A stretch of DNA of 64,000 bases, from assembly GCF_000227745.2 (NCBI RefSeq), contig NC_018012.1:4816501-4880500 (forward strand), read 5' to 3'. Below are positions 56,315 through 64,000 of this stretch, piece after piece. Within the stretch, counting starts at the first letter, position 1, and each line of letters opens with the position of its first letter. The notes below the pieces were generated by a model. That model searched no databases and was not told the origin of the DNA. It saw nothing but the letters and a program-made list of their open reading frames with translations. The position numbers and the translations under genes were made by a program. The DNA is from Thiocystis violascens DSM 198. Lineage in GTDB: Bacteria; Pseudomonadota; Gammaproteobacteria; Chromatiales; Chromatiaceae.

Positions 56315-57076
56315 ATGGCGACTTTGCAGTCCGCGCGCCGTGTCGATAGAGAGAGTTTAACCGATAGGTCCGCACCCTTGCGCAGACAAGTCAATCATCT
56401 GGAATTCGACGAAGGACGGTTGCGGTGGGTCCATGCGGCCTTGTTCGCGGCCTACGGGCATCAGCATTGGTGGCCCGCCGAGAGCCCCTTCGAGGTCATG
56501 ATTGGCGCCGTGCTGACCCAGAACACGGCCTGGAGCAATGTCGAACGGGCTCTGGCGCGTCTGAGTGCGTCGAGTGCGCTCGAACCCGCGGCGATCCTGG
56601 CGCTGGATCCGGCGGAGTTGGCCGAAGCCTTGCGTCCGGCGGGTTACTTTAACCTCAAGGCGCGTCGCCTGAGCGCTTTTTGCGTCGAGTATCTGGCGGC
56701 GGGAGGTCTTGAGGGATGGGGCGCGCTCGACACGGAGACCTTGCGACGCGCGCTGCTGAAGGTGAACGGCATCGGCCCTGAGACCGCCGACGACATGCTG
56801 CTCTATGCCTTCGAGCGGCCGGTGTTCGTCGTCGATGCCTATACCCGCCGGATTTTCGCGCGGCTCGGCGCGATCGCCGGCGACGAAGCCTACGAGCAGA
56901 TCCGGGCGGGCTTCGAGCAGACCCTCGGTCCTGACGTGCCGCTGTTCAAGGAATATCACGCGCTGATCGTCCAGCACGCCAAGCAGGCGTGCCGCGCCCG
57001 CCCGATCTGTCCGGACTGTCCCTTGCGCGAAGCCTGTCCAGCCGCGCTCGCGCCATCCCTTCACGCCAAAATGTGA
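56315..57076 (+). CDS. Endonuclease III-like DNA glycosylase (MagIII-type)
   Basis: 253 residues, or about 230 if a later start is used. HhH-GPD fold: WPAESPFEVMIGAVLTQNTA, LLKVNGIGPETADDMLLYAF and VVDAYTRRIFARLG, with the catalytic Asp in VVDAY. The Lys that makes Nth an AP lyase (GRKTA) is Glu here (GPETA), so it is a monofunctional glycosylase like Helicobacter MagIII (GKESA), removing alkylated purines. A 4Fe-4S cluster is expected from CRARPICPDCPLREAC. The gene is divergent from the VWA gene, and the two 5' regions are close. Confidence 0.82.
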   Translation: MATLQSARRVDRESLTDRSAPLRRQVNHLEFDEGRLRWVHAALFAAYGHQHWWPAESPFEVMIGAVLTQNTAWSNVERALARLSASSALEPAAILALDPAELAEALRPAGYFNLKARRLSAFCVEYLAAGGLEGWGALDTETLRRALLKVNGIGPETADDMLLYAFERPVFVVDAYTRRIFARLGAIAGDEAYEQIRAGFEQTLGPDVPLFKEYHALIVQHAKQACRARPICPDCPLREACPAALAPSLHAKM

Positions 57077-57166
57077 TTCGTCGCACGGTCTCTTCACCTA
57101 AAATGATGAATGCGGAACCCCTTCGGGCGACAACATCGGCGCGGGACGGCGTGAGGGAGAGAAGGA

Positions 57167-59146
57167 GTGGACGATCCGGACAGAAACGCGCAGGCCGTGC
57201 GAGCCGCATTACGCGGGGAGGTGAGCGAACTGCTCCCGGCGCCGGCCGCGGCCGTTAAGTTGCTGCAACTCACCCGCGACGAAGACGCGGGAGTGGGTGC
57301 CATTTCGCATGTGATCGAGACCGAACCCGCCTTGGCCGCCAAGGTTCTGCGCATCGTCAATTCCGCTTTCTACGGCTTTCCCCGCCACATTCGTTCCATC
57401 CACCGCGCGGTCACCTTGCTGGGCCTGTCCGCCGTTCGCCAGGCGGCGCTGCACCTGCTCTTCTACGAGGGTTTGATCCAGCGCGGCGACAAGGGTGTCT
57501 TCGACCGTCTCTACTTCTGGCAGCACAGCCTGCTGGTCGCGATTCTGAGTCGCGACATGGCGGAGCGGCTGGAGCATCCCGACCCCGATTCGCTCTATGC
57601 CGCCGGGCTGCTGCACGACCTGGGGAAGATGATTCTGGAGTCCCATGGACGCGTCCGTTATAGCGATTTTCTCGCCGCGTCCAGCAATAGCGGCAATCCC
57701 GTCAGAGAGGATGAGCAGACCTATTTCGGCGTCTCGCATGACACGGTCGGCGCGGTCATCGGCGAACGCTGGCAATTGCCGGAATTGATCTGCCGGGTGC
57801 AGAGACTGCACCACAGTTCCTTCTCCGATGCCGGACTCACGCCCCTGCAGGCGCAAGAGGTCGCGATCGTCGTCCTGGCCGACTTCATCGCCTGGACCCA
57901 GGGAATCGGCTCGACAAACACCCGCGGCAGCCCAGCGTTATCGCCGGACGTCGTGACGCTGGTGCCCCTGGAGCGGATCGATCTCCCGGACATTCTGGAA
58001 CGGGCCGACAAGGAAATCTCCGAGATCGGCGCCTTTTATGGCCTTCAGTTCCCGTCGTCCCAGCAGCTCAGGGCAAATCTGGTGTCGACCGTGATCGGTC
58101 TGAGCCGGGCCGATTCCGGACATCGAGCGCCGATGCCAGCGGGATCCCGCGCGAGCTACACCGCGCCCCACCACAGTCTGGACCCGGACGAATTCATTCC
58201 CCGAACCCTGGAGGCGCTCCAGCGGGAATTCGGGATCCGGCGCCTGCTCATGATGCAGATCGAGCCCAAGCGCCGCAGCTTGGTGGCGACCCATGCCCTG
58301 CCGGCGCCAATGTCCTCCAATCCCCGCCCGCCGCTGGAACTGGCCATCCTGACCCTATCCGGCGATCTGGTGCGCTGTCTGCGGGAACACCGACCGACCC
58401 TGATCAGGGAGTCCCCCGAGAACGCAGAGATCCTCGCCAGCCTGGAGGCATCCGAGGCGGCCGTGGTGCCGGTGATGAATCATGGGCGGCTGCTGGGCGT
58501 GCTGTGTCTGTCCAACGGACGCGATGAAGCCCCCGTGGGGATCGGTCCACTGGCGGAAGTGATGCGAGTCGCCAGCGAGCTTGGCATTGCCCTGGAGCGC
58601 AGCCGAATCTTCGCGCAGGAGCGAGCCAAGGCCGAGATCGACCCACTGACCCGACTCCACAACCGGAGCGCCATGGAGCGCTTTCTGAACCAATCTTTCC
58701 GCCAGGCAGCCGAATCGGGGCGGCGTTTTGCCGTGGGACTCTTGGATATCGATCGCTTCAAAGTATTCAACGACAGTTTTGGCCACCAAGCGGGCGACGA
58801 CGTCTTGCGCATCGTGGCCGATACCATGCGTAGTCTGACCCGGCCCGGCGATTTTCTCGGGCGCTACGGTGGCGAGGAGTTTCTGTTTGTCCTGTTGGAC
58901 GCCAGCGAGCAGACCGCGCTCGTGTATGCGGAGCGGATCAGGAAAGAAATCGAGCGTCGGGGACAGATGCTCCAGGAGCGTTTTCCTGGGCACGCACTCA
59001 CGGCGAGCGTCGGTGTCGCCATCAACGATAGCCGCTATCCAGGGCCCAGGGAGATCGTTGCCGCGGCTGACGCGGCGCTGTACCGCGCGAAGGAGACCGG
59101 GCGTAACCGAGTCGTTCCGGCCTGGCGGTTGTCGAACGCATCATGA
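57167..59146 (+). CDS. HDOD-GAF-GGDEF signalling protein
   Basis: 659 residues from a GTG with GAGGGAG upstream. HDOD domain (about 20-220) with AAKVLRIVNSAFYG, LHDLGKMI and LICRVQRLHH. A GAF-like region (about 340-480) is followed by a GGDEF diguanylate cyclase domain (about 495-650) with DPLTRLHNRSAMERF, DIDRFKVFNDSFGH and active-site RYGGEEF. It likely makes cyclic di-GMP in response to a signal bound at GAF or HDOD. No membrane segment, so cytoplasmic. The gene stands alone. Confidence 0.92.
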   Translation: MDDPDRNAQAVRAALRGEVSELLPAPAAAVKLLQLTRDEDAGVGAISHVIETEPALAAKVLRIVNSAFYGFPRHIRSIHRAVTLLGLSAVRQAALHLLFYEGLIQRGDKGVFDRLYFWQHSLLVAILSRDMAERLEHPDPDSLYAAGLLHDLGKMILESHGRVRYSDFLAASSNSGNPVREDEQTYFGVSHDTVGAVIGERWQLPELICRVQRLHHSSFSDAGLTPLQAQEVAIVVLADFIAWTQGIGSTNTRGSPALSPDVVTLVPLERIDLPDILERADKEISEIGAFYGLQFPSSQQLRANLVSTVIGLSRADSGHRAPMPAGSRASYTAPHHSLDPDEFIPRTLEALQREFGIRRLLMMQIEPKRRSLVATHALPAPMSSNPRPPLELAILTLSGDLVRCLREHRPTLIRESPENAEILASLEASEAAVVPVMNHGRLLGVLCLSNGRDEAPVGIGPLAEVMRVASELGIALERSRIFAQERAKAEIDPLTRLHNRSAMERFLNQSFRQAAESGRRFAVGLLDIDRFKVFNDSFGHQAGDDVLRIVADTMRSLTRPGDFLGRYGGEEFLFVLLDASEQTALVYAERIRKEIERRGQMLQERFPGHALTASVGVAINDSRYPGPREIVAAADAALYRAKETGRNRVVPAWRLSNAS

Positions 59147-59299
59147 GGGCCACTGCCATTAAGTTAAGGATTTCCCGTGGCGGTTGGGCGGCCAAACGTC
59201 CGGCGCGCTATCGCTCGCCGGGTAGCCGAACGAGTCGCCGCTCCGACTGGAAGCCGGCTCTACCGACCTCTCTGAAAATCGAACCGTGAGTATCGCCCC

Positions 59300-60997
59300 A
59301 TGACCACCGATTGCGATGTCTGCATCATCGGCAGCGGCGCCGGTGGCGCGCCGGTCGCCTACACCCTGGCCACGGCGGGCCAGAGCGTCATCGTGCTGGA
59401 GAAAGGCCCCTGGCTGCGCGACGAGCACTTCTACAAAGACGAACTGGCCTGCTGCCGGCGCAGCGTCTACACCCCGGAGTTGCGTCACGAACAGCACGTC
59501 ATCGAGGAGCCGGACGGGGAGGGCGGCTGGACCGCCACGCCGACCTCCGAATCCGGCTGGGACTTCTGGAACGGCAACCTGGTCGGCGGCTCCAGCAACC
59601 TGATGAGCGGCTTCTTCCATCGGCTCAAGCCGGTGGATTTTCGCCAGTTGTCCGAGCTTGGCCCGATCGCCGGCGCCAACCGGGTCGACTGGCCCATCGG
59701 CTACGCCGACCTAGAGCCTTACTATGACCTCGTCGAGCGCCTGATCGGGGTCTCCGGGACGATCACCCCGCATCCGGGTCAAGAGCCGCGATCTAGCCCG
59801 GACTTCCCCTATCCGCCCACCGCCGAGCATCCGGTCTCCGCCTGGATCGACGACGCCTGCGCGACGCTCGGCGTTCATTCCCTGCGGGTGCCGCGTGCCA
59901 TCCTCTCGCGCCCGGATCTGGGACGGCGTGCCTGCGAGTATTCGGGCTACTGCGGCAGCTTCGGCTGCGCCAGCGGCGCCAAAGGCGGCGCCCGCGCGGC
60001 CCTGCTCGACCCGGCGTTCGCCACCGGCCGCTGCCAGATCCGCCCCAAGGCCAAGGTGCACCGTCTGTTGAGCGACCCACGCGGCCGGGTCACCGCGGCC
60101 GAGTATGTCGACGCCGACGGCCGCCTCCAGCGGGTGACCGCCAAGCGCTTCGTCGTCGCCTGTCAGGCGGTCGAGACCAGCCGGCTGCTGCTCAACTCGC
60201 CCGGTCCGCGCTTCCCCAATGGATTAGCCAACAACCAGGGTCAGGTCGGGCGCAACCTGCTGTTCTCCGCTGGCGGGTCCGGTTCGGGCGATCTGGAATA
60301 CGCGCGCCTGACGCCTGAGCGGGCCGCCCAGCTCAAGGTCATGGGGCCCTTCGTCAATCGCGCGCTCGACGATTGGTATCTGATCGAGGATCCGGACTTC
60401 GCGCCCGGCCGGCACAAGGGCGGGATCGTCGAATTCCTGCTCGCCCATCCCAATCCCACCGGCAAGGCCAACCGCGCCAAGTGGCGCGACGGCGAACTGT
60501 TGTGGGGCGCGCCGCTGAAACGGCGCCTGGAGCAGTGGTTCCGCACCGACCGCACCCTGCGTTTCGAAGTCTTTGGCGACTGGCTCCCGACCGACGACTG
60601 CCGCGTCACCCTCGATCCCCAGTTCAAGGACCGCTGGGGTCAGCCGGTCGCGCGCATCCGCATCGGCCATCACCCGCACGACCTGGAGGTCGGACGCTAT
60701 CTGGCCACGCGGGGCGAACGAGTGCTGCGCGAACTGGGCGCGGTGCGCGTCAGTTCCAGCGTCAGCGGCGCGCCGCCAGCGAATCTCATGGCCGGCGGCT
60801 GCCGCTTCGGCACCGACCCCGCCACCTCGGTGCTCGATCCGGACTGCCGTGCCCACGAGGTCGAGAACCTCTACGTCACCGACGGCAGTTTCATGCCCAC
60901 CGGCGGCAGCGTGCCCTACACCTGGACCATCTACGCCAACGCACTGCGGGTAGCGGATCGGATGCTGGGGCGGCGCCTGGAGACAGCGCGGGCGTAA
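59300..60997 (+). CDS. GMC-type FAD oxidoreductase
   Basis: 565 residues. N-terminal FAD-binding motif CIIGSGAGGAPVAYTLATAG; VGGSSNLMSGFFHRLKP is the second GMC signature. CSFGCASGAK-type cysteines occur in CEYSGYCGSFGCASGAKGG, possibly an Fe-S or disulfide site. The C-terminus NLYVTDGSFMPTGGSVPYTW ends with the active-site loop of this family. It resembles gluconate 2-dehydrogenase large subunits and choline dehydrogenase-like enzymes. No Tat signal is visible, so a carrier subunit such as the Tat-exported protein at 44660 may be needed. Substrate unknown. Confidence 0.87.
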   Translation: MTTDCDVCIIGSGAGGAPVAYTLATAGQSVIVLEKGPWLRDEHFYKDELACCRRSVYTPELRHEQHVIEEPDGEGGWTATPTSESGWDFWNGNLVGGSSNLMSGFFHRLKPVDFRQLSELGPIAGANRVDWPIGYADLEPYYDLVERLIGVSGTITPHPGQEPRSSPDFPYPPTAEHPVSAWIDDACATLGVHSLRVPRAILSRPDLGRRACEYSGYCGSFGCASGAKGGARAALLDPAFATGRCQIRPKAKVHRLLSDPRGRVTAAEYVDADGRLQRVTAKRFVVACQAVETSRLLLNSPGPRFPNGLANNQGQVGRNLLFSAGGSGSGDLEYARLTPERAAQLKVMGPFVNRALDDWYLIEDPDFAPGRHKGGIVEFLLAHPNPTGKANRAKWRDGELLWGAPLKRRLEQWFRTDRTLRFEVFGDWLPTDDCRVTLDPQFKDRWGQPVARIRIGHHPHDLEVGRYLATRGERVLRELGAVRVSSSVSGAPPANLMAGGCRFGTDPATSVLDPDCRAHEVENLYVTDGSFMPTGGSVPYTWTIYANALRVADRMLGRRLETARA

Positions 60998-61049
60998 TGA
61001 TGCGCTGACGCAGCTCGGCCCCGAGGCGATTTCCGTGAAAGACCCAACC

Positions 61050-61305
61050 CGTAGGAGCCCGCTTGCGGGCGACGCTCTATCCGTAGGAGCCCGCTTGCGG
61101 GCGACGCGACCCGCCAGGATGCCTTCCCTGCGCCCACCCGTTGCCCCACTGCCATGAAGTGTTGCCCACTGCCATGAAGTGTTGCCCCACTGCCATGAAG
61201 TGTTGCCCCACTGCCATTCAGTTAAGCCGTTCGTGGTGAGGCCCTCGAACCACGAACGGCTTAACTGAATGGCAGTGGCCCGTCGCCCGCAAGCGGGCTC
61301 CTACG
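61050..61305. repeat. Repeat cluster: REP-like copies, tandem units and 29-bp inverted repeat
   Basis: Two direct REP-like copies (61050-61073 and 61082-61105) precede three tandem units of 20-21 bases (ttgccccactgccatgaagt, 61141-61202). A perfect 29-base inverted repeat with an 11-base loop follows (61209-61237, 61249-61277). A third REP-like copy, inverted, closes it (61282-61305). Together they fill most of the 522-bp gap between the GMC gene and the YgbA-type gene; 61306-61519 shows nothing else. Confidence 0.9.
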
Positions 61306-61519
61306 GGGGTTGATGCCTGAACATCCCCTCCCATGGCAATGGCCTGGAGAATGCCTTTGGAAGCATCTGGGATCTGACGCGGAAGACGCCTTTTTGACCG
61401 ATCTCAAGGCAACGCCCAGGCGTCGGTGAGAGCCTCCAAGCGTGAATTTCCTCGTCGCACCGTCGGTCGGTTGCCGGATGTGCGGCCTCAACCTGACGCT
61501 CAACCCCAAAGGACCGCTT

Positions 61520-61867
61520 ATGTCAGCCGGACGTCGCATCATCCGCGAGAAAAAAACCATCGCCGCCATGATGGCGATCTACTGTCGCGACCATCACGCC
61601 ACCGCTGGCGGCCTCTGCGCCGACTGTGCCGGCTTGCTCGACTATGCCCAGCGCCGGCTCGACACCTGTCTTTTCCAGGAGGAAAAGCCGGCCTGCAACC
61701 TGTGCGAGGTCCATTGCTATGCGCCGTTGCAGCGCGAGCGGGTACGCGTGATCATGCGTGACGCCGGACCGCGCATGCCGTGGCCCCATCCCATCCTGAG
61801 TCTCGGCCATCTGCTTGACAAATGGCGTCCCGCGCCGAAATTGAAGGATCGTAAACGCGAGCGATGA
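61520..61867 (+). CDS. YgbA-type (nitrous oxide-stimulated promoter family) protein
   Basis: 115 residues from an ATG with AAGGA at seven bases. MSAGRRIIREKKTIAAMMAI and CRDHH open the family, then CADCAGLLDYAQRRLDTC, and paired cysteines CNLCEVHCYAP with HPILSLGHLL at the end. The cysteines (five in CRDH/CADC/CNLC/HCYA) may bind metal or an Fe-S cluster. Family members are linked to nitric oxide stress in other bacteria. Role inferred from family only. Confidence 0.85.
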   Translation: MSAGRRIIREKKTIAAMMAIYCRDHHATAGGLCADCAGLLDYAQRRLDTCLFQEEKPACNLCEVHCYAPLQRERVRVIMRDAGPRMPWPHPILSLGHLLDKWRPAPKLKDRKRER

Positions 61868-61893
61868 GCTTGTTGCTTGCGTCTCTCAAGGCG

Positions 61894-62489
61894 TTATAGA
61901 CGACTCAGGAGCGCCGTCCGCTTGCGGCGATACTCGGCTTCCGTCAACAGGCCCGACTGGCGCATGGTCTTGAGGGTAGCCATGCGTTGCTCGACACCGT
62001 CAACCGACGCCTCGCCGAGATCGTCGTCCAAACGGGAGAGCCGCACGTGGATGGGATTGGGCTTGAGATCGTTCATCGCCCCTGTGCCCGCATCCACGGC
62101 GACGCCGATGATTCCGCCGAGCAAGACGTTCCCCGCCATGCCGGCACCGCCGGCGCCAGAGATTTGCGGCCGGACGTTCACCTTCACCGCCTCGTAACCC
62201 ACCTTGTGGAGGTCGACGACCAGGGAGTCTTTCCGGGGCAGCTTGAAGGTTGCCGGTGTCTTGCCGACCATCCCGTTGGAGAGTTTCACGTCGGCGCCGG
62301 GTGGATCGGTTTCGATGACCAGGGTGTCGTTGGTGCCGCGGGTCACCGTCGCGCCCGTCTGCGGTGGTGAGGATGTTAGTCGCGCCTTTTGATGACCAGG
62401 GTGTCGTTGGTGCCGCGGGTCACCGTCGCGCAACCCGTGGTGAGCATGAAAGCGACGACGAGAGTGAGGGCGAGAGGGTTGGAACGCAT
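61894..62489 (-). pseudogene. PEGA-domain lipoprotein broken by a 77-bp duplication-insertion
   Basis: The 5' part starts at ATG 62489 as a lipoprotein (MRSNPLALTLVVAFMLTTGC, then ATVTRGTNDTLVI), then hits a stop after KRRD. A second copy of ATVTRGTNDTLVI continues in another frame into ETDPPGADVKLSNGMVGKTP, a PEGA domain, a Gly-rich stretch and a SHOCT-like end (TMRQSGLLTEAEYRRKRTAL). The two copies are identical 41-base sequences (62314-62354 and 62391-62431) offset by 77 bases, so the frame is lost. Removing 77 bases restores one 171-residue lipoprotein. The break therefore looks recent. Confidence 0.75.
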
Positions 62490-62592
62490 CGCATGGAGCC
62501 TGCAGGATGTTGAAAGGTGAATCGATGGCGCTTATGAAACGCCTCCGCACCTTGTTTGTCCGGACCCGCAAGCTTGCGTCGCGGTCAGTCGG

Positions 62593-62825
62593 CTAGACGT
62601 CGCCCCGCCAGACGCGAAATTCCTCGACCCATGCCCGTGATCGCGCGTTTGCGCGGCGCTCAGTTCCTGCCCGCGTAGCGGTGCCGGTAGATCGAGCGAG
62701 AGGTGCGGATAACGCCCGCCGCGCTCGCGAATCTCGGCGGAGAGGTTGACCGGCAGCGAGCCGATGAGGGTATCGCCCGGCTGGATGATGGTTGGATCGA
62801 GACACCGAATGTCATAACCGGACGT
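62593..62825 (-). pseudogene. csx16: csx16 (Cas_VVA1548) remnant
   Basis: Minus-strand residues CLDPTIIQPGDTLIGSLPVN, then LSAEIRERGGRYPHLSLDLP and RGQELSAAQTRD match the type III CRISPR accessory Csx16 (family consensus about DTVIGTLPVNLAAEV, HLSLDLP, RGRELSA). The frame shifts near 62650: VEEFRVWRGDV is in another frame. The first 30 or so residues are missing; the 5' boundary is a palindrome (62826-62850). Csx16 proteins are thought to act as ring nucleases or regulators of cyclic oligoadenylate signalling. Identification is by remembered family motif, so it needs a profile search. Confidence 0.6.
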
Positions 62826-62850
62826 AGGGGCGGGTTTCAAACCCGCCCCT
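62826..62850. repeat. Palindrome at the truncated csx16 5' end
   Basis: aggggcgggttt and its perfect complement are separated by one base. Related to the palindrome at 41332-41355. It replaces the expected N-terminal coding region of csx16. Confidence 0.85.
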
Positions 62851-62907
62851 TACGCGAAGGCCATGTCTGGATATCATCAATCCGCGCGCGCTTTCGGCGC
62901 AGTTGAA

Positions 62908-63237
62908 ATTTTAATCCTTGTTGTATTGGACTGGGTGCTGCAACGGCGTACCACGAGGCGATGCGTTTGGGGCGCGAGCAGTTTCAATCCTTGTTGTATT
63001 GGATTGGGTGCTGCAGCCTGCGGTGACCTTGGCGATGTTGCCGGTCAGTGCGCGTTTCAATCCTTGTTGTATTGGATTGGGTGCTGCAGCCCGTCCTTCG
63101 TTCGGAGAGCACGGAAATCTTCGTGTTGTTTCAATCCTTGTTGTATTGGATTGGGTGCTGCAGCCGAAGCGCCTTATGGATACTCCTGCCTTGGCTTCGA
63201 GTTTCAATCCTTGTTGTATTGGATTGGGTGCTGCAGC
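62908..63237 (-). CRISPR. CRISPR array, 5 repeats and 4 spacers, type III-like repeat
   Basis: Five 37-base repeats at 62908-62944, 62981-63017, 63054-63090, 63128-63164 and 63201-63237, with spacers of 36, 36, 37 and 36 bases. Read on the minus strand the repeat starts GCTGCAGCACCCAATCC and ends ATTGAAAC, the usual 3' handle of type I/III repeats. The leftmost repeat differs from the others at several positions, as expected at the old trailer end, so the leader should be on the right. There an ISAs1-type element begins at once. No cas operon is in the window other than the csx16 remnant. Direction is inferred from the handle and degenerate repeat. Confidence 0.95.
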
Positions 63238-64000
63238 CAGGGCAATCGCATCAAGCGCTGCTAACATTAGCGGGTACCGATGTATCAGCGTCGCCCTTCC
63301 TCTGAGGCGACTCGAAGAGCAATTTCGACAGGTAGGACTCGTCCCAACCGGCTTTCAAGCGTTTGTTCTGGATGCCGAGCTTGGTGCCGTCATTCTTGAG
63401 GCGCGAGAGGGCGAGGTGACGCAGGACGGCAAGATTCTCGCGCGCCACCGGATCGCGGACACGGCACTCATCCTCACGAAAGGCGATATCGAGATTCCAA
63501 TGCAACCCGTTTTCGATGCCCCAGTGACCGCGTACTGCGTGGGCAAAGCGCGCGGCGCTGGTGCCGATGCTGCCAATGAAATAGCGGGTCTCGACCGAGA
63601 CCTTGCCGGCGACCTCACGGCGCGATTCAACCATGCCGATCATGTTCATTGCCTCCCACGAGGCGCTGTGCGGCACGCCGGAAAGATCGCCCAAGGTTTG
63701 GTAGCGACGGGTTTCGAGACGACCATGCCCTCGCTCGACGGTTTCGAGGAATGCCGAATCGACACCGGCGTAGCCTCTGGCGTCGGCGTCGATGAACGCC
63801 TCCTCGACCTCGGCGGCCAGCGTTTCCTGGTTGCCTTTGAGCGCGAGCACATAGTCCCCTCCCTGGTGGATGATCTGCGCGGCAATCTTGGTCTGGCAGC
63901 CCATGGCGTCGATGGTGACGATGCAGCCCTCCAGCTTCAGCCACTCCAGCAGACGTGGAATGGCCGTGATCTCATTGGATTTGGCGTCGGTGGCGACCTG
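63238..64000 (-). mobile_element. ISAs1-type insertion sequence (right end outside window)
   Basis: Sequence abutting the last CRISPR repeat begins cagggcaatcgcatcaagcg, which looks like an ISAs1-type terminal repeat, and the transposase stop lies 13 bases inside it. The other end and target duplication are outside the window, so the boundary is inferred. Confidence 0.6.
63251..64000 (-). CDS. ISAs1-family transposase, C-terminal part
   Basis: 249 residues seen; the 5' end lies beyond the window. The DDE core shows VTIDAMGCQTKIAAQIIHQG (first Asp), GGDYVLALKGNQ, then RGHWGIENGLHWNLDIAFRE (Glu region) and ARENLAVLRHLALSRLK. This is the H-repeat/ISAs1 family pattern. The C-terminal tail KGDADTSVPANVSSA follows SKLLF and may come from the element end. 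Confidence 0.9.
   Translation of the reverse strand, partial: QVATDAKSNEITAIPRLLEWLKLEGCIVTIDAMGCQTKIAAQIIHQGGDYVLALKGNQETLAAEVEEAFIDADARGYAGVDSAFLETVERGHGRLETRRYQTLGDLSGVPHSASWEAMNMIGMVESRREVAGKVSVETRYFIGSIGTSAARFAHAVRGHWGIENGLHWNLDIAFREDECRVRDPVARENLAVLRHLALSRLKNDGTKLGIQNKRLKAGWDESYLSKLLFESPQRKGDADTSVPANVSSA

Noticed and set aside
62863..63267. Open frames with repeated peptide units across the CRISPR array on both strands
   Set aside because: Translation of the CRISPR repeats gives the repeated peptides; no start signal or domain is present.

Overview
The window is GC-rich DNA that fits a gammaproteobacterial purple sulfur bacterium (Chromatiaceae-like). The strongest pointers are flavocytochrome c sulfide dehydrogenase (fccA-fccB), many c- and b-type cytochromes, an SHP/DHC heme-protein operon, glycogen metabolism genes, and abundant short palindromic repeats. 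The genus is an inference; there is no rRNA here.

Layout. 1-2.2 kb (minus): partial membrane sensor protein, a secreted protein and an outer-membrane beta-barrel. 2.4-3.3 kb: DUF2202 protein. 3.26-4.46 kb: intact IS5-family element with target duplication, then an IS remnant. 4.9-8.5 kb: BcgI-like restriction-modification locus whose A subunit carries an in-frame TGA. 8.6-8.8 kb: nested palindromes. 8.8-12.6 kb (minus): QseBC-like two-component pair, FieF-like metal exporter, EF-hand protein. 12.8-17.2 kb (minus): six-gene redox operon (cytochrome b561, SHP, DHC, ferredoxin-type reductase, second membrane cytochrome, octaheme cytochrome c), divergent from PepSY/response regulator/kinase genes. 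19.9-24.3 kb (minus): FghA, TmcA, exported Pcm, a Cys-rich protein. 24.5-28.2 kb (minus): NapC-type cytochrome, periplasmic ankyrin protein, FccA, FccB. 28.5-32.4 kb: GH57, DUF4912 and GlgA. 32.5-40.5 kb: SMC, ZipA, LigA, alpha-carbonic anhydrase-like protein, tRNA-Arg. 41.6-45.3 kb: exported KatG, HvfA-like EGKCG-repeat peptide, Tat-exported dehydrogenase small subunit. 45.5-53.8 kb: GH1, SbmA-like transporter with degraded ATPase motifs, a large glycosidase, and a GlgC-like protein lacking catalytic motifs. 53.9-61.9 kb: VWA protein, endonuclease III-like glycosylase, HDOD-GAF-GGDEF protein, GMC oxidoreductase, YgbA-type protein. 61.9-64 kb: decaying genes and defence remnants (broken PEGA lipoprotein, csx16 remnant, five-repeat CRISPR array, ISAs1-type transposase).

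How it works together. FccAB oxidises sulfide in the periplasm and passes electrons to cytochrome c. The SHP/DHC/cytochrome b operon probably moves electrons between the quinone pool or a cytoplasmic reductase and periplasmic hemes, under the divergent two-component system. GlgA, GH57, DUF4912, GH1 and the GlgC-like protein point to storage glucan turnover.

The most notable observations are an orphan HvfA-like RiPP metallophore precursor, the extended SHP operon with a palindromic candidate operator, a type III-like CRISPR array apparently cut from its leader by an insertion sequence beside a broken csx16, three paralogues that lost catalytic residues (carbonic anhydrase, GlgC, SbmA-like ATPase), and dispersed repeats apparently absorbed in frame into SMC, TmcA and a QseC-like kinase.
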